Shown: positions 1 through 8,356 of the stretch, piece after piece | How positions within the stretch are numbered: the first letter of the stretch is position 1 | Layout: each line of letters opens with the position of its first letter | Source: Neolentinus lepideus HHB14362 ss-1 | Lineage: Eukaryota; Basidiomycota; Agaricomycetes; Gloeophyllales; Gloeophyllaceae | Direction: 5' to 3' | DNA: 29,113 bases | Assembly: GCA_001632425.1 (NCBI GenBank) | Contig: KV425676.1 | Coordinates: 2,319 to 31,431, forward strand | Position numbers and translations under genes: made by a program | The notes under the pieces: model-generated | What the model saw: the letters and a program-made list of their open reading frames with translations, nothing else | The model's database searches: none | What the model was told of the DNA's origin: nothing

Positions 1-245
1 GGCATGAAGTGCATGCGAGTATGGGTTGGTATTCATGAGAAAAAGACAGAATGGCATGAGTGGCATGATGCGAATGGCATGGAATACACAAAGTCGGTCA
101 TGCCAGGCATGCCATGCACATGCCATGCATGTTGGCATGTTGGCTGCTTTTGGAATGGCATGCCAGTGGATTACCCATTTGGGCGAGTGCATGATCCATA
201 TAAGGAAATGGCATGGGGCAGCGAAGGGTTCGCTGCCGTGTTTAT
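1..245. repeat. GGCATG/CATGCC-rich repeat tract
   Basis: The hexamer GGCATG and its complement CATGCC recur many times at irregular spacing, often as the overlapping form GGCATGCC. Open frames across it are Met/His/Trp-rich products of the repeat and are not taken as genes. The tract probably continues to the left of the window. Confidence 0.6.
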
Positions 246-590
246 AGTGTTAGGGCTCAGCCCGCGACTGCACAAGGGCAGCGCGATCAGTCATAATATA
301 ATTTATTTATTGTGTTCCTTTGGAACTCGCAGGCTCAGCCTGCGAGCGCACGAGGGCAGCGCGACCTCTAGTAATATTAGTATGCAGTCCGAATTTTTAT
401 TATCATTGTGTTCCTTTGGAACTCGCGGGCTCAGTCTGCGAGCTGCAGCACCATGGCACCCGCAGTGCGTGTCTCGCGGACTGAGCCCGCAAGCTGCACC
501 ACAAGGGCTGGCATGGCGCGTGTGGCGGACTGAGCCCACGAGCTGCGCTCCCATGGCGCGGGTGGCGGACTCAGCCCGTGAGATCCGTGT
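246..590. repeat. Hairpin-bearing direct repeats (CTCGC..GCTCAGYCTGCGAG family)
   Basis: Two longer direct copies can be read, about 309-346 and 405-443. Both begin TTGTGTTCCTTTGGAACTCGC and run into a GGCTCAGYCTGCGAGC block. A partial copy lies near 250-275. From 470 to 575 the shorter form GCGGACTSAGCCC recurs three times. The block at 326-346 is a perfect 10-bp inverted repeat (CTCGCAGGCT / AGCCTGCGAG) around a single C, so it can fold into a tight hairpin. No coding function is seen. Confidence 0.6.
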
Positions 591-635
591 CACTCACAAT
601 TGACAAAAAAAAAATTTGCATTGGGTATAGGTAGG

Positions 636-830
636 TATGTATGTAGGGATGGGTGGATGGGTGCAGGGATGGCAGTATGGCAGTAGAGACGGGTGTAGGG
701 TGGGTGCAGGGACGGGTGGACGGGTGTAGGGATGGGTGTAGGGATGGGCAGATGGGTGTAGGGATGGGCAGGATGGGCGTAGGGATGGGTGCAGGGATGG
801 GTGTAGGGATGGGTGCAGGGATTGCAGCGA
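636..830. repeat. Minisatellite, unit GGGATGGGTGYA
   Basis: About 190 bp is built from 12-bp units GGGATGGGTGTA and GGGATGGGTGCA with single-base variants such as GGGACGGGTGGA and GGGATGGGCAGA. It is preceded by a poly-A run at 605-614. Gly/Met-rich and Pro/His-rich open frames on both strands are by-products of the repeat. Confidence 0.85.
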
Positions 831-840
831 TCGGGGTAGG

Positions 841-1871
841 GTCTCAGCTGGGACCCCTAGGGCTGCGTCCCTGCAGCGGCCCATAACCCTCCGAACTATA
901 TTACCCTTCGCTACCCCGGGCCTCGCAGCCATCTGACACCAAGGGTTTTGGTGTTTGCTTTGTGGTTGTGTCTACACTTTAGGTCTCATTTCCGCGGGTT
1001 TCATCGTGTGTCTGTGCGTATCAGCACATAGTTGCAAGTTGCATTGGATAGCCATGCTTTTTAGCATATGAATAACTTGACTTTTCATAGATGGCCATTG
1101 CTATCTGGCATCTGTTTAGCCTGACTGTTTAGAGCTCTTTGCAACCATTTAAAATGTAATTTACTTGATTTTTTAGGTATAAAAATGTTATAAAAAAGGT
1201 ACCTTTTTTATAGCTTTCTGTATGGGGTCAAATAGTTGAGCTGACCTTGGCTTTCTATAGGTTGAATAGTGGATGCTTGCACACGGTGCATACTTTCCTG
1301 ACCAAGCAGGTGGAACAAGGAGAGGTGGCGGTGGCAGCAGTGGCAGTCATCATAATTGCAGAATCATAGTGTACCCCATTTGAATGCGTTGGTGTGGTCG
1401 TGCAGATGAGGTCAGACGGGACACAGGGTTGTAGGTCAGTGTAGAAAGAAGGTCGGAGTTGAGGGAGGATAGAAAAAGAGAAAGCATATTCATAACACAA
1501 CGACGAGGCAGCGCACGTCCAATACACATGTCTCGTAGTCACCCTGGGCTCTTAAGAGCCAAGAATAACCTGAAGTGTGAAGATGAGATGCCTGGGGCAC
1601 AAATAGGAGAGGGAGGGGGTAGGTGGAAAAAACCCAAAAAACAAAATAGAACGAGAACGGGACCACCGTTTTCCACGACCCCGGTCTCGTCGGCATCCTG
1701 GACATCGGGGGAGTTGAACGCAACCTTGAAACCGATAACGCGTTGACGTTCTTGGCTTCAAGGCTCGGAATGAAAGGGTGGAGGTTGGGGACGCGATCGC
1801 GGTCTTCTTGCTCGTGCGTTCGTCCGGGGCAGCTGAGAAACGATAGCTACTGCCTATCAGAAGGCCGTAGA
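841..1871. other. Gene-poor spacer
   Basis: No gene is recognised. The stretch turns from GC-rich to AT-rich around 1000-1250 and contains a 24-bp perfect palindrome at 1189-1212. Open frames between 1255 and 1750 on both strands overlap each other and resemble no protein I know. The 3' part may hold further exons of the weak candidate on the minus strand at 1872-2145. Confidence 0.4.
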
Positions 1872-2145
1872 CCTGTAAAACAAATGTTTGGAGCCCCAAA
1901 ATCATACCGGCGTCGAATTACACGGCGGGCATGGCAGCCCCATTTATCAAACAATAAAAACATAGAATTTGAACGGATTTGCGTACCTGGCACCCTGATC
2001 CTCTGCTCAGACCCTCCTTCGTTTGTATTCCCCCACCAAGAGCCTTTCCCGCCCGTTGAACAACGGTAGAGGCTGCGCCGAGGATATAGTGGATGATCAG
2101 GTTGTTGCGTCGCGTCCTGGTCGATTGTCGCCAGATAAAAGCCAT
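1872..2145 (-). CDS. Weak candidate for a spliced gene (5' part only)
   Basis: An ATG at 2145 opens a 53-codon exon (MAFIWRQSTRTRRNNLIIHY...) that ends at a good donor, GTACGC, at 1986. A pyrimidine-rich acceptor TTTTACAG follows at 1873-1875, and the frame continues in phase with VYGLLIGSSYRF. Beyond that the frame becomes Arg/Ser-rich and low in complexity, and I could not extend it convincingly. I do not recognise the protein. This could be a real small gene, a decayed gene or chance. Splice signals and frame agreement are the only support. Confidence 0.2.
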
Positions 2146-3036
2146 AGAAAGACCCTCAGCAGTAAAGTACAGTCAAAGAAAGAAAGCAACGGTTGTCATG
2201 ATATATCGCGTACGAGTGTCAGACCCTAGCAGGACGAGGACTGCGTCGACGGTCTAATCGGTCGAGGGAAGCGAGCGAGGACTACCCGTCGAAAATGATT
2301 TTCGGACCTACAACGTATCCTGTGGCGAAGAAACACAACCACGAAGCCTGACTCTCTTTTGGTTGCTTGTTTCTATTCTTCGATTGTGACCTCTGTCTTC
2401 TCCTCAGATTACTCTGTCCTTTCTCTTCTCGCGCTTCTGCTACACGTCCTGGATCCCTCGGGTCCGCCATCGGTGTAGATGATCTATGATCGATCGATCG
2501 ACACTACAGCCACCTCCACAGCCACCTAGACACTAGGCATACAACAAACAAGCCACACTATAAACTTGAACTATTGAACGCCAGATCATGTCAATATCTG
2601 TATGTAGCTCGCATTGCATAAATCATAACCCAAACGTGCGCAGCATCGTCTTCTGATGCACGGACACCCAGTGCACATGCACGCGAATCCTCGGCACCGA
2701 CGTCTGTCATACACACCGACATATCCAGCCCAGGTATTAGTCCCATCCGTCAATATTTGTCGGTTCTAAACACTCGCACCGACCACATAGCCGGCCAGTC
2801 CAGTAAACGTGCGTATGACTGCCTTGTGATGCAACCCTGGCTCCCAATCACACCTGCCACTCGATCTGCCTGCACCACCACAAACACTGACAGTACCTGA
2901 CGGAATGCCGGCACCGAAGCACCTACAGTTCTTCGCACTACCCCCAGTCCAAGCCAACGTGCTCTCATCCGCCCTCGAGCCACTATTTATACGAGCGTTC
3001 GTATGAATAACTCGCACCGACGCACTCTCATCCAAG
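2146..3036. other. Intergenic region and promoter of the secreted-protein gene
   Basis: No gene is recognised. The heptamer GCACCGA recurs at least five times between about 2690 and 3025, near a TATA-like TATTTATA at 2984-2991, which lies about 45 bp before the ATG at 3037. A 62-codon minus-strand frame ending at 2282 (MADPRDPGRVAEAREEK...) is unsupported. Confidence 0.4.
2984..2991 (+). promoter_or_regulatory. TATA-like box upstream of the secreted-protein gene
   Basis: TATTTATA lies 46 bp upstream of the ATG at 3037, a plausible distance for a basidiomycete core promoter with a short 5' leader. Confidence 0.45.
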
Positions 3037-4084
3037 ATGCACGCCGGCCTCAACCTCCTCGTCCTCGCGCTCTTCCCCTTCGCCCTCGCGACCCCCCTCG
3101 CCAAGCGCGCCGTCGCGTACTATGCACCCTCAGCCGGCGGTGGCTCCGAGCTCGACGACGCGGGCTCTGGCGGCGGCGAACCGCTCAACGTCAGTCCCGT
3201 CCCTCCTTCTCTCCCTCCCTCCCCCGCTGACACACAGCACAGGTGATCATCTCCGGCCTGAGCTCCCCCGACGTCCTCACCGACGACGGCATCGTCAACT
3301 TTGCGCACGCACTGGGATAGTAAGCCTCCTCTGCCCTCCCCATCCTTTCCGTCTTGACCCCTCCCAGCTCAAAGGAGTGCCTCGACAAACACTCGGGTGC
3401 GGCCCAGAGCGCCAACCTCGGCGACGGCAACGGGTGGGTTGACCAGCTGATCGAGATACGCGAGGACTACGGCAGCTCCTCCGTCGGTACCTGCCTCGAG
3501 AGCCTCGTCGGCGGGAACCACTTCCGGTACGTCTTCCGTTTGTACCTGGGTTTGTTCGAAGGCTAATGGGAGGATGGATGGCAGCGTGTGGCGGCAGAAT
3601 GGGGCCTCTGCAGACAGCGGCGCGTTGTTCCTAGCGTGAGTGGCTGCGTCGGCTCACTATTCGTTACCCACTTGCTGAACGTTGCTGGGATGCAGGGTCT
3701 CGAAGGAAAAGGTACGCACCCCTACCTGCTCTCCACCGCAACCCCCACTCACCGGCGGGGCAGAGCGCAACTGACAACCACGACATCGTCGCGAATGGAT
3801 ACAATATCGGGCGGTACGCACTCCTTCCTCATCACTCTCGCATATGCTAATGAGACACCGCAGCAACCTCCTCGTGTCCGCTGCGGTAGGCAAGACGAGC
3901 TACGGCGACTACACGTACAGCACGACCGCGGAGAATATCACTGGGTTGCTTGCGGCGGGCAGCGACGGGCTCAACCACGGTGAGCGGATCCGAGTTTGTG
4001 TCTCGGGTGAGAGCTGACGGCGGCTGGTGGGCAGGGATCGCGCAGGATGGAATTGTTACTCTGTTGACGGTGACGATTGTGTAA
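3037..4084 (+). CDS. Small secreted protein of unknown function
   Basis: Eight exons (3037-3189, 3243-3319, 3368-3526, 3585-3635, 3696-3711, 3764-3813, 3864-3979, 4035-4084) join in frame to 223 aa. Exon 5 is only 16 nt. Residues 1-18 form a signal peptide (MHAGLNLLVLALFPFALA) followed by a dibasic Lys23-Arg24, a likely Kex2-type processing site. The predicted mature chain has only two cysteines (81 and 119), which could form one disulfide, and an N-glycosylation sequon NIT near the C-terminus. There is no transmembrane segment after the signal peptide. The middle is rich in Gly, Ser and Asp, with an aromatic cluster WRQNG at 132-136. I do not recognise the family. It is probably exported; a cell-wall, effector-like or enzymatic role cannot be told apart from sequence alone. 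Confidence 0.8.
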
Positions 4085-5492
4085 ATGCACACGAAGGAGT
4101 GGGGTGATGGGTTCCAATTTTCTGGCGGAGATGTTCTTTGGTATTAACGAATGTGGTCATGATGATAATGCATTCAACAAATTTGGCACTCGGACACTCA
4201 CGAGTACCCCCGCAAGTCAGGTTGAGCAGGTAGCGGTCGGAATGGACGTCGACCGGGTTACACTCGACCGTAGAAGACAGACAGACGGTGACTAGCTCCC
4301 TTCGCGTTGAGTGTTCGGATCAGAGCGTCGAGCATACCGTATGCGATGTAACGCGGATGTCGACACACCTGCAAGTTTAAAGCCGCTGTGGGTACGATAC
4401 GGGTGACACGCGTCAATCCCAACGCACACCATATTATTAGTTGTTGTATCTGAAGCCGTGAACGAGTCGATGATGGACGTGTCGGAGGAGAGTGCGAGCT
4501 GCTAGGTATCAGGCTAGAGTGACGATACTCTGTACCATCGTGAGGTTGGGTTTCGTGCTTGGATTAAGCTTCCGAGCTATAGGTAGAAATGGCATGCCAA
4601 TCTGCAGATCCAACCGCGGGCGGAGATTCCCGCCGCCGACGAATTGGAGCATGTGGGATCTACGCGAATTCGACGGATGCTAGAGCTGATCTTGGGAGAT
4701 CTCGTCTTGGCTATGTATAGAATGGGGCGTGAGCTATGTGGGCGTCGTTCTCAACATAGCATTGTTAGGGCACAACGTCGAGAACAGCGAATAACGCATG
4801 CTCGAAGCATACCTCTCCCCCGCTATGAAAATTGCAGCAGCCGGATACATTGTATATTGCGGAGTGAGCGGAGGACAGATCGTAAATCGGCGGTCAGGGA
4901 ATGTGAGCTGAACCACAGCAAAGAAAAGAAACATCTGATATGCCTGGTTGTGAGCCGAGGGCCCTGACCGAATAAAGAATACACACTGACTAGCTAGAGA
5001 ACGGGTCTTGGGTGTTTGTGCGGGTGAGGTGAATTGTTTTTGGGATCCCGGCGTTTCATGCGTGAACCCTAGATTCTCATATTGATGCTCCGGGTGCAAG
5101 TATTCATACCGAGCAAGTACTGTTGCATATGGATTCAGCGGCTCGATTGGCAGACGCACAGAAGGACGCAGCATAGAGGTCAAGGAGTTGATAGTCACCT
5201 GACCCCTTATACTTACCGCCGGCATTCTCCGACTGCACTTCATACTGGTTCTGCACTCTCTTTCTCCCTAGTCTCTAGGCCTCCGTCACCACTCACAGAA
5301 ATACACCGCACCTGTGAACCCAGCCATGATCCTTTCCCAGCGCACTCAGCTTGTTCGCACCCTCGATGCCATATGTCCCATAACAATCCCACAGCGCCCC
5401 CGCTGTCTGCATAGCCGGGCGATGGGCATCCCTACCCGGCCGGTGCGTTCCCGCCTTCTTAACCGCCCGAAGAACCCCAGCCCCCATCTCTG
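4085..5492. other. Intergenic region without a recognised gene
   Basis: The longest frame here is 169 codons on the minus strand (5243 to 4734). Its composition is unremarkable, it has no motif I know, and it lacks a clear splice-bounded context, so it is not annotated. Nothing else stands out. Confidence 0.4.
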
Positions 5493-5532
5493 TCAGCACC
5501 ATATTCTAGAGCTCAGCACCATATTCTAGAGC
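5493..5532 (+). repeat. Perfect 20-bp tandem duplication in a promoter
   Basis: TCAGCACCATATTCTAGAGC occurs at 5493-5512 and again, without mismatch or gap, at 5513-5532. It lies 24 bp before a TATATAA box and 38 bp before the first ATG of the coiled-coil gene. Confidence 0.9.
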
Positions 5533-5555
5533 CCCCCGCCGCACACGCACACCGG

Positions 5556-5562
5556 TATATAA
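5556..5562 (+). promoter_or_regulatory. TATA box very close to the annotated ATG
   Basis: TATATAA begins only 14 bp before the ATG at 5570. If it works as a TATA box, transcripts would normally start downstream of that ATG, and translation would then begin at the next in-frame Met (5681). Confidence 0.4.
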
Positions 5563-5569
5563 CCCAGAC

Positions 5570-6381
5570 ATGTCCCTCGGGATATCCACCGAACACCGCG
5601 AGCGGATCCCAAACGAGGACCCCCCGCCGTTTACGTCGAGGCCCGTCACGCGCGCGAGCTCGTCCACGGCGCTGAATCTCATGTCGAACACGATTACCAC
5701 GGACGCGCAAGCCTGGACAGAGAGATTGTCCTCGTCCTTTTCTGCGATGGCGTCTGAAATCGCTGCAGCCTCCCAAGCGCTCGCGCACCCTGATAACCCG
5801 CTTTCGTCGTCGACGACTTCGCTGGAGGTCGACATCGCCGCGCTCGGGGCGCGCCTGGGGGCGATCGAGGCGAGGCAGGAAGAGCTCGTGCGAGAGGTGG
5901 AGGGGGTGAAGGAGCTGCTGGGGCGCCCGGCGGAGGAGGGGAGCCCGGAGGCGCGGGTGGAGGCACTCGAGAAGAAGCTGAATGACCTGGCTGACGCGGT
6001 CAAGCTCGAGTACGTGGCCGCTTCTAGGTTTTAGTTGGGAATGGTTCTGATATATATGCCGCCGAAGCCAGCAGCGGCTGTATGCGCGGCTGTCGAACGC
6101 GAGCGTGCGGCACCAGACGGCGGTGATCAAGGTGCCGGCGACGGCGGACGGGAAGGCGCCGCCGAATTTCCCGGGGACGAAGGGCGAGTTTGAGCATCTC
6201 ACGAGTGAGTGAGCCTGGTTACTGCGCGCTTTATATTTGTAACGCAATTTCAGAGGAGCGGTACGAAGCGCTGCTGAAAGCGTACAACCTCCCGGTCAAG
6301 GGGGATACGGACGCAAAGCGCGAGGCGGTGCGGCAGTTCCTGGGGCTGCCCGAGTGGCTAGGCGCAAAGGCGAACAACTAG
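5570..6381 (+). CDS. Coiled-coil protein of unknown function
   Basis: Three exons (5570-6009, 6068-6204, 6254-6381) give 234 aa in frame. Residues about 1-40 are Pro/Ser/Thr-rich and probably disordered. From about 85 to 155 there are heptad-like runs (LGARLGAIEARQEELVREVE, then VEALEKKLNDLADAVKL), predicted to form a coiled coil. The C-terminal third is a separate, conserved-looking segment (EERYEALLKAYNLPVKGDTD...FLGLPEWLG). A TATA box sits just before this ATG, so the true start may be Met38 (position 5681), giving 197 aa. No signal peptide or membrane segment is seen. I do not recognise the family. A long minus-strand frame overlaps it and is treated as a GC-rich shadow. Confidence 0.75.
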
Positions 6382-6509
6382 TTGAATTTGAGTTGAATGT
6401 ATAGATGTATCATTGCCAATACAACGCCTACGCTTGATCGTAATGCCAATGTCTTACTCCGTATCACTCCGAAACCACCCACCGTCGGCTACTTAGCGAC
6501 CTCTGCCCC

Positions 6510-6518
6510 TATTTATAG
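6510..6518 (+). promoter_or_regulatory. TATA-like box of the carbonic anhydrase gene
   Basis: TATTTATAG lies 85 bp upstream of the ATG at 6595, with a second AT-rich site (CCATTTATTAG) about 20 bp further on. This is the best core-promoter candidate in the 213 bp between the two genes. Confidence 0.35.
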
Positions 6519-6594
6519 CCACCGTCCCATTTATTAGTGCCCCCTCGTCGCAGCAACTCCCCTATAGCTGAGAGCCACCCCTACGACTAGGACG

Positions 6595-7558
6595 ATGTCG
6601 CCCACCCTCTCCTCGACGCAGTTTCCCGTCCTCGCGCGCCTGCTCTCCGCTAACGCGCAGTGGGCAGACGACGTCGCGCGCGCCGAGCCGGGCTTCTTCG
6701 ACGCGGGCGCTAAAGGCCAAGCACCGAAGGTGAGTACGTAGGCGATTTGTATATTTGTATTTCTGGGCGCCCTGCCGCCGGGTGCGATTAGAGTTGGCGT
6801 CGTTCCATTTGTAGTGCGCGCGGGCTATTTGTAGTGGGAAGCTGGCTGACGTCGGCGCGGTGTCGTGTGTTTGGGAGGGCAGGTCCTGTGGATTGGGTGC
6901 GCGGACTCGAGGGTGCCGGAGAGCGTCGTGACCGCGTGCAGGCCCGGGGAGATATTCGTGCACAGGAATATCGCAAAGTGTGTCTTCGTCTCTCAGACTC
7001 TAATAATATCTAATTTTGCACCCCAGCCAGTTCCACCTCGACGACGTTAACGCGCAGGCGGTGCTGTGCTACGCCGTCGTGCACTTGGGCGTCGAGCACG
7101 GTGCGTCGGCCGCACACACTCTCTTCATCTTCTCATTTCCTCGTTACAGTCGTCATCACGGGCCACACAAAGTGCGGCGGCGCGGCCGCATGCCTCGCCG
7201 CTCAGGACAACCTCGCGGTCCCCGCGCACGGCCTCGCGGCGCCGCTCAACAAGTGGCTCGCACCGCTCGTGCAGATCGCTTCGTCGATGAAGGTGCGTCC
7301 ACTCCCTTCCCCCTCTCTCCCACTCCCCTCCCCATCTCCCCTCCGATTCTGACCCCGCCGCCCCAGGTCCCCGCAGGCGCGGACCCAAGCGTCATACTCA
7401 CCGAAGAGTCCGTACGGCAGCAGGTCGCGAACGTGTGCGCGACGGAGACGATACGCGACGAGTGGGCAAAGGGGCGCGCGGTGTACGTCCACGGGTGGGT
7501 GTACGAGCTCGAGCACGGGACGTTGCGCGATCTCGGGGTGAGCAGGGGGCCGGAGTGA
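6595..7558 (+). CDS. Beta-class carbonic anhydrase
   Basis: Five exons (6595-6729, 6883-6977, 7027-7100, 7150-7292, 7367-7558) give 212 aa, a normal length for a compact fungal beta enzyme. It interconverts CO2 and bicarbonate at a zinc ion. The zinc ligands are visible: Cys51 in IGCADSR, and His107 and Cys110 in GHTKCGG. The Asp53-Arg55 pair that gates the site in this class is also present. Other family signatures are [12 protein letters not shown] and LGVEHVVITGH. There is no obvious mitochondrial or secretory leader, so a cytosolic location is likely, where it would supply bicarbonate for carboxylation reactions and CO2 sensing. All introns are GT..AG. The first is the longest (153 nt), and the intron after 7292 is pyrimidine-rich. 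The only intact CA signature in the window is here. Confidence 0.95.
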
Positions 7559-7569
7559 GCTTGAGGGTG

Positions 7570-7937
7570 TGAGGGGATGTGTTACTTTATATTTGGCTAT
7601 TCGTGCGCCTGCAGGGTGTTATTTTATTATAGATGTGTATGCACTGGGATAAAGAAATGTATACTCCTTTCGTGGTGTGATTCATTCAGCTCCCCGTCCC
7701 GAATCCAAGAGTTCACACCATCCATTCTCGTACGTATGGGGAGGTGGATAGGGAGTGAGGTCGGAGAGGATGTGTTATTTTATATTTATGTCATAAATGC
7801 GCATGCACTACTGGTATGGAAGAAATGTCTACTCTCTACTTCTTTTGTGTTGCATATCCGCTGCGCAGTTAGGACTTGAACTCCCCGACCCGAATCCAAC
7901 TCCAAGAGTCCACACAATCCATTCTCGTACGTATGCA
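7570..7937 (+). repeat. Diverged tandem duplication (period about 195 bp) after the carbonic anhydrase gene
   Basis: Two copies, about 7570-7736 and 7765-7937, share GGATGTGTTAYTTTATATTT near the start, RAAGAAATGTMTACTC in the middle, and CCCGAATCCA..CCATTCTCGTACGTATG at the end. The first begins just after the stop codon of the carbonic anhydrase, so the unit probably includes its 3' untranslated region. No coding potential is seen. Confidence 0.7.
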
Positions 7938-8209
7938 GGCAGGCGGGCTAGCTAGTTATAGATATTGATATATGCATGCGGACGTCCGTGTTGAGTTGCG
8001 GAGGGGAGAGAGGAGGGGGGGCAATTGGGGAAGGGTAATTCAAGTGGGAGGTAAGAGACGTGATAAGATCGAAAGAAGATAGACAGAGGTGAAGGAACGA
8101 GATGTAGATGACAAACGAAACAGATATGAGACAGACGAAACGGATGATATGGTTTGGAAGGGAAGGGAAAGCGTAAAGTCGTTAGAGGGTCGTCGAGCAG
8201 CGTCCATGA
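7938..8209. other. Purine-rich spacer
   Basis: The + strand is strongly purine-rich (GGAGGGGAGAGAGGAGGGGG, then GAAGGAACGAGATG and similar runs). Frames on the opposite strand are Ser/Leu/Pro-rich shadows of this bias. No gene is seen. Confidence 0.4.
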
Positions 8210-8356
8210 GCAAGCTCGGGCTGGAACAACTCCTTCTGGCAGATAACACCACACCTCCCTCGCACCCCCTCCCCGCAAATACAGCACCTAGCAAATAACA
8301 CCACCACCCCAGCAAAGAATTCCACCCCTCTCAGCAAACACCCCCCACACCACCCC
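8210..8356 (-). repeat. Degenerate tandem repeat derived from the Rho CAAX-coding end
   Basis: On the minus strand, downstream of the Rho stop codon, the string GTGTTATTTGCTA recurs in degraded form (GTGGTGTTATTTGCTAGG, TGTATTTGCGGGG, GTGGTGTTATCTGCCAG), separated by G-rich stretches, with a period of roughly 30 bp. It matches the last codons of the Rho gene, which encode CVIC and the stop. Confidence 0.6.

Noticed and set aside
868..915. CATAACCCTCC and TTACCC-like strings suggesting a telomere
   Set aside because: They are isolated, not tandem TTAGGG/CCCTAA repeats, so there is no evidence that the window lies at a chromosome end.
594..932. 112-codon Pro/His/Ser-rich minus-strand frame
   Set aside because: It is the translation of the 12-bp minisatellite.
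4734..5243. 169-codon minus-strand frame between two genes
   Set aside because: No recognisable motif, no splice-linked exons and unremarkable composition. A frame of this length can occur by chance in GC-balanced DNA.
5513..6247. 244-codon frame on the minus strand
   Set aside because: It lies opposite the coiled-coil gene, is Arg/Pro/Leu-rich, and runs across that gene's introns. The plus-strand model has proper splice sites and sensible heptads; the minus frame is a GC-rich shadow.
7841..7900. tRNA-like B-box (GAGTTCAAGTCC on the minus strand)
   Set aside because: No matching A-box, acceptor stem or cloverleaf could be formed around it, and it lies inside a non-tRNA tandem duplication.
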